Of a stretch of 64,000 bases of DNA, positions 50,166-61,101 are shown in pieces (position 1 is the stretch's first letter; every line of letters begins with the position of its first letter). The notes under the pieces were generated by a model that was not told the DNA's origin, did no database searches, and saw only the letters and a program-made list of their open reading frames with translations. The DNA is from Paramecium pentaurelia. Lineage: Eukaryota > Ciliophora > Oligohymenophorea > Peniculida > Parameciidae. The DNA lies in the NCBI GenBank assembly GCA_905183005.1, contig CAJJDO010000018.1, positions 574,716 to 638,715 of the forward strand, written 5' to 3'. The position numbers and the translations under genes were made by a program.

Positions 50166-52061
50166 TCATTTAATAGAATTTTAAATGAATTTAGTTAATT
50201 CATTTATTTCCCTCATTTTTATTCCAGCTATTCCTTTATCAATATCATTAATTTAAATTAATTCTTAGTAATCTAAGATATTGGTCACAAGTGCAATATA
50301 TCGCAAACGTTCAGGATTAGGCTTCCCTTCTTTTTTTAGTTCTTCTTATGCAATAATATTAAAATAGTTTCTTAATACTTCTTTATAAATTTCTTAAAAT
50401 TTTTCAGTTTAAGAAAGTTCATACACTTCACAAATCCAATTGGGACTAAGATACTTTTCAAGATTTTTAAAATTAGCTCTAATTTAGATATAATCAATAC
50501 TAAACAGTTTGAAATTCTATTGCTAAGTGTGTAGAAAGTAATTCATTTTCCTCTTCAAATTCCCTCATGAAGGTTTTAAAAGTTTATTTTTTAATCAATT
50601 AAGCATATAATTTATTTTCTTTGATTTAAGCCCTTAGTCTATAATGTGAGAAATATATTTGCTTTATTAAAATGTAACTAACAAATATGCAATCAAAGAC
50701 ATTTTTATGTTGAAATTATTTCATATCATTATAAATTATACTTAAATAACTTATAGGTTATTTCGCTTTGATATATTAATTTATAATTTCTGTTTCTTCT
50801 TAATCTATTTTGTGTTCTTCTTAATGCAGAATATCAGATTGTAAATATTTATCATTTACTTAATGATTAGTTTATTGATTTAAATAATTAATTTTTGATT
50901 TTTTGGAATTTTTTTTTGATTAATTTAGTAATTCCTAAAATTTATCATTAGTTTTATGTATTTCGTTTTAAAGTTATTCATCATTTATTGGATTCAAGGT
51001 TTCATATTGTTTTTCATTTGCTTCTGCTTTTTAATAAAATAATTTGCTTTTATGTACATCGATATCAGCCAAATATTAAGTATGATCTTTAATTATACTC
51101 ACTTAACTTTATATAAAATATATACTTGAACTTTATCCCATAAAAATCGAATTACTAAATAAATCACTCCATTTTAACCGCTATTTTGGATCATATTTAA
51201 GCATATTTGATAATAAATCACAAATGTTTTTGTCAACAATTTCTTTAGACTTTAACTTAAATTTTGGAGGGTCTAATATGAAATATTTTCTTTAATGTAC
51301 TTTGTTCTTTAACTGCATTAAGGAATGTCGTTTTATCAAAAGAATTAAAAGGAAATTAAGAAAATATCATTTGATATAAAATTACTCCTATTGCAAACAT
51401 ATCTGCTTGTAAACCATATGGTTTTCCTTCTATAGTTTCTGGAGCCATAGTTCCATTTGAACCTAAATTACCAACAGCCAATCCATCCTAATTGATATAA
51501 AATAATATTGACTTAATCTTATAACAAATGGCAAAAACCAAGATCAGCTATTTTTAATATATCTCCATGTAATAATATATTAGCCATTTTTAAATCTCGA
51601 TGAATAATTTTTTATTTATGTAAAGCTTTCATACCTTTCAACAATTATTTAAAGAAAATCAATGCTTGAAATTAAGGGATAACTAAATCATTTTTTTTCC
51701 AATAATCCTCTAAAGTACCACCTTTGAAAATAAATAGTCATATTTACCATCACAATATTCTAAAATAAATACGGCATAATCTATTGTATCAAAAGATTCA
51801 TATAGTCTAATTACATGATCAGATTTTAGTAAATTCAATGCTGTTCTTTCATTATTAACTAATTATCCTAAAAACCCGTTATGCTCTTTTAATCTTATTT
51901 TGAGCATAGCTTTTAATGCTACAGTCCCAAATTTTTTAGATTTAGCTTTAAAAACCTAACATAATTATACAATTTACAATTCCAAAACTACCATTACCAA
52001 GGAAATCTAGTAAAACATAATCTCCTATTTTATCCCCTTTTTTAAGTTAAGGAAGAGACAT
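50166..52061 (-). CDS. Ser/Thr protein kinase with long helical tail (array member 1)
   Basis: Five introns (51956-51977, 51722-51747, 51488-51512, 51273-51300, 50479-50500; 22, 26, 25, 28, 22 nt) give 590 aa. Kinase features: LGNGSFGIVFKA, lysine in VALKAM, hinge LEYCDGGTL, catalytic loop HRDLKMAN, metal motif ADLGFC, activation end GTMAPET, so catalysis should work; DLG is a common DFG variant in ULK/NEK-like kinases. The last 280 residues are Gln/Lys/Asn-rich then helical (NLEKYLSPNWICEVYEL), of unknown role. It is the downstream end of a run of related kinase genes on the same strand, and resembles the member at 55529-57520 (same ADLGFC, same placement of introns in the early kinase domain). 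Confidence 0.85.
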
Positions 52062-52269
52062 TTTAATTAAAAAAAAATATAATAATTATTAGATATGACA
52101 CATATTTCGTATGTTTTTCTTTGTTAAAAATACTAAAGAAGAAATCAATTATCTAAAATTACATATGTTCTTAATTAATTGGTTTTCTCAGTATAATAAT
52201 TAATCATATTCTAAAATATATTCAACTTTAATAATTTATGTTAAAGAGGATGTATTAGCTTAGATTTTT

Positions 52270-53765
52270 TGAAGTCAAAGTTATTAATATCTATCACAGT
52301 TTCCTTAAACTGCTTGTTTAACATAAAGAATTATTAGCAGTACCTAATCATATTGTATATAACATAAATAATTTAATTATTTTCTTTGCAATAATTTAAT
52401 TGATTTTTTTATAGAGATTGTTAATTATATATTTTTTATTTATTTGATTTGTGAAAATTTATTGAATTCTTCGATCCAGATAAATTCTATTATTGGCAAT
52501 ATCTTGAAATCGAAGATCAATCTTTATGTATAATTACTTTTCTAATTCTAAAAGTTCGTTTAATTAAATTTTAAATCAGTATCACTTTTGATAATGCAAA
52601 TTTAATGTTTTATTTATTTTTGAATTGTAGTATTCATAAGTTGAACTAATTAACATTAAAGTATAGCCGCATAATGGGCTTTCAATTGAACTTAAAATAT
52701 TACTAAAATTTTATTAGAGAAAGAAATATATATCATTCATTAATTTGTTTAAATGATTAATTTTCTAGGTCATAACATTTTTCTCTTTGCATTTACATTT
52801 TAATTAATATCCTTATTGTTATTTCTTTAAGACTTTGTTTCAACAATTTTATTTTCTAATTAGATTAAGAATACAGTTAATAAATTATTGTTCAATTTGT
52901 TATGATTTAGTAAATGAAATTAAACGTTGTTTGGTTGTTTGGATTTCTTTTTATACTAACTTTAAAATTATTTTTCAAAAATCTAATATTTAGTTATTAT
53001 TTAGAAATGAATTCGCTTATTTGGATCAAATTAAAGCATTTTCTCAATAAGATCTTTAGCTTATTCAGAAACATCAATCTTATTCTTTGTAAAATTTATT
53101 AATCTCATTATATAGGATTGAATATTGTTAAATTTATGATCCATAGTCTTTTTAATTAAATCGAGACCTTACAAATAAGATTTAATCAAAGATGATACAA
53201 ACTGAAAACATAACAGAAGATAATGCATAAGAATCAGAATTATATATATCTAGAGTCATAGTATAAAGAGATCTAAGTTATAAAAGAGATTAATCATTCG
53301 TATTACAATATCCTTGATCTGCAATTTTATAGATCGAATGATAATGAATCAGTCTATTGGCTAATTTTAGGATTCAATAATAATAAAAGAAACATCCATG
53401 TATCCTAATCCTTAAAGAATTTATCGAAGTATTCCTAAAGCATCTCATTCTGTTAATCGAGTATTTGGATTTTTCATTAGTTGTTGTAGATCTCCAGCTA
53501 TTAAAATAAAAATATCAGATTGCAATCTCATTATTTTATTATTAAATAACTATATTGATTGTCTTAAAATAATCAATAAAATCTACTACTACACATTAGC
53601 TTTTGTCCATCACCTTTTAATACCTTTCAATTTTAATCACTTTAAGAACTATAATTTATTTATTTTTTCAGAATTTTAATAATTAATTTACATATCAAAA
53701 GATCCTTTTCCTAACAATTTAATAAATTGATATCTATTTAGTTCTTTATCAATCATGATACTCAT
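52270..53765 (-). pseudogene. Decayed protein-kinase gene (array relic)
   Basis: The relic starts like its neighbours: MSIMIDKELNRYQFIKLLGKGSF reads from 53765, 28 bp after the previous gene's stop, but the frame soon breaks. Further down are scattered kinase remnants in different frames: LVLKVIK (lysine strand), YKIADQGYCNTN in the DFG place (Asp kept, Phe changed to Gln), DIYNSDSYALSS where DIWSLG should be, and SEQAKDLIEKMLQFDPNKRI from the C-lobe, then tail fragments such as LNELLELEKQLYIKIDLRF. Many TGA codons and frame changes without GT-AG introns separate them. The catalytic HRD loop is not recoverable. I infer an old tandem copy that lost function. The 3' limit is approximate. Confidence 0.7.
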
Positions 53766-53793
53766 TTGTTTTATATAATAATTAAATTATAAT

Positions 53794-55381
53794 TCATTTT
53801 TCATATCCAGCCTTCTAAAAAAGGAATTCTATTGTTTAATCAGCCAGCTTCTATAAATCTTCTGTCTTATTTAATTTATCATCATGATATGGGTTATAAG
53901 TTTAACATAATTGAACTTATATATATAGAATTAACATATCCTTTAAATTCTATGTTTGTTTTTATTATTTTGAAAATGGTATTTAAGACAATTGAAAATA
54001 CCCTATTAAAAATTAAAGAGCTTTTTAATAATTATTATTAAATAGTGGAGTAAAATCAGTATTAAGTTCTTTTTCCCAATTGTTAATTTGATACTTGTAT
54101 TCATTTTCTTTTCTAAAGATAGATAATATGAAATACTTTAACATTTACAAAACTTAGTCCAAAACACCTTTTAATTTAAATATGGTTTTATCATTCTTTT
54201 CAAGTTGTAGTACAAAATCAGGTGATTTACATTTCTGTTTGACTTCTTTTGAAAAATTTATTAATTCATAATAGCTTTTCTTATACATCATAAATCTAGG
54301 ATACATAGTCTTTTTCCAATTATAAAATTCTTTTCCACCAAATTTTTCTGCCACTTCAAAATAAAATAATGCCTTTTTAGATACAGATTCAACAAATTCT
54401 TTTGTAAAATCTTGAGTTTCAAATATATTATTTTCAATCATCCCCCAAAGTTCTGGATTTAATTAAGGTGTTTAAGTAATTAATAGATTATTGTAAGGTT
54501 CTTATTTCCCCATATTATTCAATAATTCTTGCTTAATTTCATAAATTCCTGGTCTTTATGTTGGATTATATTAAACCATTCTTTATATTAATTAAATAAT
54601 GAATGGACTTAATGACTAAGCAATCTATTCATTTATCAAGAGCTAACCTTAAAATCTAATAGAATTAAATTACTTTTTTATATCTACACAAGATAATCAT
54701 TAGAACTTTCATAATTAAAAGGATTATAACCAAAGATCATCGCAAAAAGTATACAACCAAGAGAAAATATATCTGCCTTTGATGTAAGATTTACAGGGGT
54801 GTAAAGTTCTGGAGCATTACAACTATGTGATGATTTAATCAAAAACTAAATTCTTATATAATTATAGTACCCTTTAATTAAAGTGTGCATATTCAAAGTT
54901 TGCAATTTTATAATGACATTAACTTATGTATATATTTTTCATACATAAATCTGCATGAACAATATTTTACTATTCTAAATTTTCTAATCCATCTAAAATC
55001 TCTTTAAATATATCTAAAGCAAGACCTTCTGAAAATTGTTAATTGTTTTATTTCCAAAAATCTTCTAGTGTTTCTAATTTATATAAATAATGAACTTTAC
55101 TATCACAATGTTCTAAAATAGTTAATGAATATTATTGATCCACCTTTTAATCTATAAATTTGATAATATTAGGTGAAACAAATTTTTTTAGTATTTCTTT
55201 CTCATGTTCACACAATTAAGAATACTACGAGTCTGTAATTTTTATGGTGTAATTTTGTCCATCATTACGATTTTTTGCTTAATATACCTAATTCCTTTTA
55301 AAAAGTTTATACTTAAGGATATTGATTAGCTTAGATGGTTCCCAAAATTTAGTATTCACCAATAGATTAATTTAACTACAT
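53794..55381 (-). CDS. Kinase-like protein, probable pseudokinase (array member 2)
   Basis: Four introns (55288-55312, 55074-55100, 54846-54870, 54658-54683; 25, 27, 25, 26 nt) give 494 aa in a fully open frame. The kinase plan is present: VYQAKNR and IKIT (lysine strand), hinge LEHCDKTLEDFW, catalytic loop HADLCMKN (Asp kept), but the DFG motif is replaced by ANFEYA, so the metal-binding Asp is lost, and the glycine loop (GTIQANQY) lacks its glycines. CNAPELY and ADIFSLG are normal. I infer no or very weak catalysis. The 200-residue tail (FVESVSKKALFYFEVAEKFG, YNWKKTMYPRFMMYKKSYYE) is helical and well formed, as in active ULK-like kinases. The 27-nt intron has no in-frame stop. Confidence 0.78.
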
Positions 55382-55528
55382 GATATCAATATATTTATTA
55401 AATTTAATAAATATAATATATTTATTAAATAAGAAGAATGAAACTTTAATTAGTATTTTGCCTGATTTTTAGAGATTAATTCATAAATATCATTAGTTAT
55501 ATTGATTTAAATTTCAAATCTATTTTGT

Positions 55529-57520
55529 TCAATCCACATAAATTTTTTTTAGTGTCTCTATAATGTTTTATTACTTAATTTTTTCGAACTATTTTTTTAA
55601 ATCAATGTTTGAAAAATCTAATTCATGAAAATTCACACAAGTTTATACTTTCAAAATAGTTATGGCAATTTGTTTCTTTCTAATAATTTCTGGTTCTTTA
55701 TTAGTTTCATCTCTTAAATAAGAATGAATATCAAGTAATCCTTAAAATAATAATGATGAGATATTATCAGTTGTGTGATTAGATAATAATTCTGGGGATA
55801 ATAAAGATTTTTTATTTTATTATATTTTTTCTTTTCTAAGATTAAAAATTATTTTAATACATTTTAGAAATCTATAGATTAAATTCTTCTGAAAAAGAAA
55901 AATTTAAAAGATCTTAAAGCTTCAAATCCATATTGTCCTAATTTTGACAATTTTATTAAATTTTTAAGATTGATTAATCAGCTTCTATTATCATGCTCTT
56001 TAATAACATTAATCTCCCAATTAAAAGCTAATAATAATTAAAATTAATATCTACATTTATTTGATCCGATTAAATAAATTCTTTTAGATCATTATAAAGT
56101 TGTTCACAAAATTAAAGTTTATTCAAGCTTTACTTAAATTCATTAAATAATATAATAGAACTACTCACACGAGGCTGAATTGGTTTAAATTATAATCCAT
56201 CTTTTTAAATTTGATCAAAAACCATTTTATCTTCCTTTAAGGGAGTAACATATCTTCTAGCTTTTATTTATTAATTTAATTTTATTGTATTATTTGAAAT
56301 TTATTGATCATCTTTTTCATTTTCATTAGTAAATACTTATAAATTCTCACCATTATTGGCTTCAACATATGTGAAATCTTGATTTTTCAAAATTTCATCT
56401 TGTTTTTTTTTATAAATATCATCATAAAAATTTTTCTAATTAGGCTAATCCTGTTTTTATTATAAACAAAAAATTACTTTTTCATCAATAGTAGATCTCC
56501 AATCTTCTTCATCTTAATTAATTTGGTTTTAAACCTCATTTTTAATTTAATTGAATTACTAATTATCAATTATTATAAATGATTACTAAATTTTCATTTA
56601 TTTTTTTTTTGAATAAATCAAATTAATAAAGCTCTGGAAATGTTAGTCTTTTTTTAGGATCTCGAACTAACATTCTTTAAATAATTGATTATACATTTTT
56701 GGATACTTTAACTCCATTTCTTTTAAAATTGATTTATTCTAATTTTATGATAAGTTACATTCATCTATCTATTTTAGATATAATTCAGTTGAATGAAAAT
56801 TGAATGGGAGTTCACCAAAGAGTAATTAATAGAATATACAACCAATAGAAAATATATCAGATTACAATCCATAGCTCTCTTTATTTACTATTTCTGGTGC
56901 TATAGTCCCAGGAGAACCTAGTTGAAGTTTATCATGAATATCCTTAAAAATTATTATAATTTTACATTATCCTTTAGCCTTTTACAAAAACCTAAATCAG
57001 CTAATTTTACCTAACTTTTGTTAAGTAAAATATTAGCTAATTTCAAATCTCTATGAATAATTTTATTTTTATGTAATTCCATTAATCCATTCAGAATTTA
57101 TCTAATTATGACTAAAGTTTTATTTTCATCTAGAATTCTATTATACTTTAACCAATATTAATACAAATCTCCTGCTGACTATATATTTTTTTAAGTTACA
57201 ATCACAATATTCCATTACGATGTAACATCTATTTGTTGTCTGCAAATAATGCTCAAGCCTTAAAACATAAGGAGATTCAATTTAAGCAAGCGAATTAATT
57301 TCCTCTTTTAATAATTACCCTACAATTCCGCCTTTAAAAGAAGGAGACTAATATTCAATAACTTTGATTGCATGAATAGATTAATCAGATATATTTTTGC
57401 ATTTATAAACCTAAGATCAATTTATTGTTATACACATCCATAATTCCCTCTTCCAAGTTCTTCCATAAATACATAATCACCTATTTATTTCCCAGGAAAT
57501 AAAACTTTTTCTTTTTCCAT
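55529..57520 (-). CDS. Ser/Thr protein kinase with long helical tail (array member 3)
   Basis: Six introns (57411-57433, 57175-57199, 56943-56965, 56739-56758, 56559-56586, 55836-55860; 20-28 nt) give 615 aa. Complete kinase core: LGRGNYGCVYKC, lysine in HAIKVIE, hinge MEYCDSGDLYQYW, catalytic loop HRDLKLAN, ADLGFC, activation end GTIAPEI, and MLVRDPKKRLTFPEL near the C-lobe end. The second half is Gln/Asn/Lys-rich then helical with RKKQIAITILKVQ; role unknown. It is the upstream member of the kinase run 50.2-57.5 kb and may be the closest to the ancestral copy because every catalytic motif is kept. ULK-like group by appearance. Confidence 0.85.
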
Positions 57521-57591
57521 ATATTTTTGAATATATTTTTAATATTAAATAAAGAATATGTTTATATATTTAACAACAAAATGTTTTTTTT

Positions 57592-58110
57592 TCAAAGCTA
57601 TAAAAGTTTATTATATTATATAATTTGATAATTATTTCTTTAACTAAGATTAATCATGTTATATATATTATACCACATACTTTTACTTTCTTATTGAATG
57701 ATTTTATTCAAATCTTCAAATACATAATCATCCACTATTATGACAAGCAATCTAGTATACATACCTATTCCACTAAGACATAATGTTGATTCCTTTAAAA
57801 TTAAAAATCATACCTCATAATTATAATTAACCACTTTAGTTTTGACAATTGTGTTTTATTTAGATTAAATAAATCTCCCATTACTTCTATACATTTCATA
57901 TCTATCGTTTTCTCTATAAATTCTATTGATTAATTTAAGATTTTTTCAATAAATTAATAATCCAAGTTTTTTATAATTAATTCTATTTATTTTATCTAAT
58001 CACCATTAAAAGATATTAAGTATAAACCTTACTATCATAAGTTTATATGAGATTAAAAAGGAATGTCATCAATAAATAAAACGCCTTTTTCATTTTTTTT
58101 TAATTAATTT
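57592..58110 (-). pseudogene. Unresolved or broken gene
   Basis: Several protein-like pieces lie on the minus strand in different frames: GVLFIDDIPFQSHINL near 58100, then NGDQIKQIELIIKNLDYQ and FIEKTIDMKCIEVMGDLF in one frame, and ESTLCLSGIGMYTRLLVIIV with VDDYVFEDLNKII in another, ending at TGA 57592-57594. A 21-nt GT-AG intron could precede the last piece, but no intron set I tried joins all of them. It may be a decaying gene, or one with introns or base errors I could not resolve. No family is recognised. Confidence 0.35.
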
Positions 58111-58276
58111 ATTTAAATTCTAACTAATTTAATTATACTAATCTTAAATATAAGAGATAATATCTCATTTGTTAATAAGATAATAAAAATTATAATAAAC
58201 TTGTTATTCTTTTTTTTTTGGCATGATTGTTGAGCATTCTTAATTCAATTTAAAGCAAAGATTAATCTATAAATTT

Positions 58277-58813
58277 ATGTTTAATAATAATTCTCCACTT
58301 GTGTTTTCAACATGCATATAAGGACGCCATTTTTTTGCTTTTCCTATTTATTTTATTAAATTAAATAGTGAAACATAAAATACAAAAACTTAAGAGTTTA
58401 AATTAGAAGAGAAAAATCATTAAAAATAAGAAGAAATTCATATATAGTATAAAGAGCATACAAATCCTAAAATAAATCATAATTCATATATATATCCAGG
58501 ACAATCTAAAAACTATTACAAAACTTTAGGAAATAAATTATCTATATTTATTCAAGAAAATTTTGATGAAACTGAAATCAGAGAAGACCAAAATATATAA
58601 TAATTCATATAAAGAGATAGCAAAAAATACAATAGAGAACATTTTAAATATTTAATAAAATCAAAAAAAGGAAGATAAATCATAAAATTATATTTTGGGA
58701 ATTATCTGTGGTGTTCGAGTGTTTTGAAATAAGCGAGATCTGATATTGATTTTTATCTAAATCTGAATTAATAAATATTTAAGAAGAAAAAAAAAAATTT
58801 AGAAATAAAATGA
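58277..58813 (+). CDS. Hypothetical protein
   Basis: An open frame of 178 aa from ATG 58277 to TGA 58811-58813, not recognised. It is rich in Lys, Asn, Ile and Gln, with a central NSYIYPGQSKNYYKTLGNKL and a less AT-rich segment YFGNYLWCSSVLKQARSD. No membrane span or motif is visible, and the minus strand is partly open too, so this could be a chance frame. It would be the only plus-strand gene between 40 and 64 kb. Confidence 0.38.
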
Positions 58814-59516
58814 GCTTCATAAATATATCTTATTGAATAGAATTTAAAATTAGAGCTATAATCATATAATCCAATCATCCTATTTTATCAATTTATGATA
58901 ATAAAATTAGAGATTTAATACAGTAATACTACTTCTTCTATTAATAATTTTTTAAATTAGTTTTAAATCAATATTAATAATAATTTTATTTATAATAATT
59001 AATAAATAATAATTTCTTGAGAAATATATATAAATTCATATATCTCTTAACAAAATTCTTGAGTTTGTTTCTCTAAATCTAAAATGAATAGTATGAATAC
59101 ATAATTTAATATATTTGTTTTTATATCCAAAAATTTTTCAATAATTTATCACTATATCAATTTTAATAATACTCTTATATCATACAATAAAAATGAAAAA
59201 TTTAATAAAAATCTTTATGATAAATAATTATATATCCGTTATTTTATTAAAGTTTTGCTAATAAAAAAATATACTTCAGTATCATTTATATCTGAAAATT
59301 TTAGTTTTCATTCAAAAAATTATTCTTGTAGTAAGAAGTTAATATTTATATTTCAAAATATATAATTGTGTTAACAAAACTTATAAGCTTATTTAAGTTC
59401 AAAATATTTTCTCTTAATTCATTTTTTGAATCTTATTTATATAATGCATAATTTGATAAAATTGTTGAAAAGATAAGAATTTTTGATATAAAATCAATTA
59501 AACAAAAATCTATACA
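58814..59516. other. Long AT-rich stretch, no supported gene
   Basis: About 700 bp without a gene I can support. A frame on the plus strand is open from 59094, but it runs antisense into the end of the RCC1 gene and consists almost only of AT-rich codons. The stretch may contain 3' untranslated sequence or another decayed gene. Confidence 0.4.
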
Positions 59517-61082
59517 TCAATCAATTTTCAAATCTTTAACTGGAATTACACTTTCATCAAATTTTTATACACTTCTTTTCATAGACAAACTCCTTTCTTT
59601 GCTCATATCTCTACTATTGCTTTTTCTTGGTTTTTTATTTTTTGTATTTTAATCTTATATTTTTATGATTGATTCATCAACTTTTTAGGTATTATAATTT
59701 AAATCGGTTGATGTATATGCAATCACATGACTTGCACCAAGTGAAATTTAAAATAGTTTTTCATTTTTAAAAATGCTTGTTATCTTTAATGATGATAAAT
59801 AAAAAAATATACATCTTTAGGTTTAAATTGGGAATTCTCATTTCTAGTACCTAATACAAAACTTTAACCATTTCCCCAAGAGAATATTTAACTTTATTGA
59901 GAGATAGCAAAATTAAAATGCATAGAAGAATAAATAGATTATATTTTTGGGATATCTTTGATCATTTATGGAATAGTGATGAATTCATAACCAATAACTT
60001 TATCAGACTTTTAGATTTCAAAGAGTTCCCCTTACTATTTATTTTTCTTGCTAATCTTTTTTTTATTTCCTTCATTTAGTTTTTATGATTAGATTTCTTC
60101 CTCTAATTATTTTTATGCTTATTCTTTTAATTGTTCATTAATTTCTTCTCCTAATCCAAGTTGTCCATCATCATGTCTACCAAATGAATATAAATTCCTT
60201 CAGTATCTAATGCAATTGTATGATGTTCTCCTCCAACCATATCAATAATATCAATATTATCAAAATATTCTATTAATACAGGTAATTATTAATTTTCTTA
60301 ATTACCAATTCCCAATTAGCCATAATTATTCAATCCCCAACCAAATATTCCAACTTTATTTTCTTTCATTTAAACTTTTACAAATGCATGTGAAGCCCCT
60401 GTAAAAATGTTTAAAATTGGTTTTTTCATCTTAATTGGTTATGGATTTAAATTCTAAATAATAGATCTTCTAGTTTCACTTTTTCTACCTATTACTAATG
60501 TTTCTGCATCTCCCCATGTCAATAACTAATATATATATATAAATAATATACTTTTTAACTTTCCAATAATACCATTGTATGATTTTAACCACATAATATT
60601 TTTTTGATTCCCTCTGTAATATTATCCATTTTTTTTGGTTTTTATACAGGTTCTCCAATTGGACCATGAGTATTTGCATAAAATCCCCAGAAATATACTA
60701 AACCATGAGAATTTGCAGCAATTGAATGAGAACTACCACAAGCAATCATATCAACAGGAGGAAGATCTGTAATCAATGCTGGTACTCTAGCATCCTATCC
60801 TTCAATTTTAGGTCTACCTAGTACTCCCTTATCATCACATCCAAAGGAATATACCTAATTTATGTAATATCTATACAATACTTTTCCTTAATTTGTTAAA
60901 ATTAAGGCATGCATACCTCCACATGCCACTTAAGTTATAGATAGATTATTTAATTCTTTTATTTGATATGGTCTCTTGACTTCATACATTTCTTCATCAT
61001 CTTCATCTTTAGCCAAAAATTGATCACATTCTGCACTTCCCCAAGCATACAATTTTTATTCACTCAATTATTCACTTTACAT
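59517..61082 (-). CDS. RCC1-repeat protein with one frameshift
   Basis: RCC1 repeats form a beta propeller used by Ran exchange factors and many other adaptors. Repeats visible: KLYAWGSAECDQF, VYSFGCDDKGVLG, VYFWGF, KLLTWGDAET, VGIFGWGLNNYGQLGIG, YSFGRHDDGQLGLG, and IFSWGNGQSFVLG, each followed by a block like ACGSSHSIA, CGQNHTMVL, GASHAFV, or GGEHHTIAL. Introns at 60855-60881, 60526-60551, and 59784-59812 (27, 26, 29 nt) fit. Without introns the span is one base short of a whole number of codons, and the frame must change at about 60192 between DTEG and LYSFGRHDD. About 495 codons if repaired. The C-terminus is basic and Ser-rich. The start is 19 bp from the stop of the next gene. No Ran-specific residues can be claimed. 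Confidence 0.82.
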
Positions 61083-61101
61083 CAATAATTAAAATTAATA
61101 T

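Noticed and set aside
52914..53102. Plus-strand 62-aa frame
   Set aside because: It lies antisense to the decayed kinase, whose C-lobe remnants read on the minus strand.
59094..59690. Plus-strand frame of about 195 codons
   Set aside because: It overlaps the 3' end of the RCC1 gene in antisense and has only AT-driven codons.
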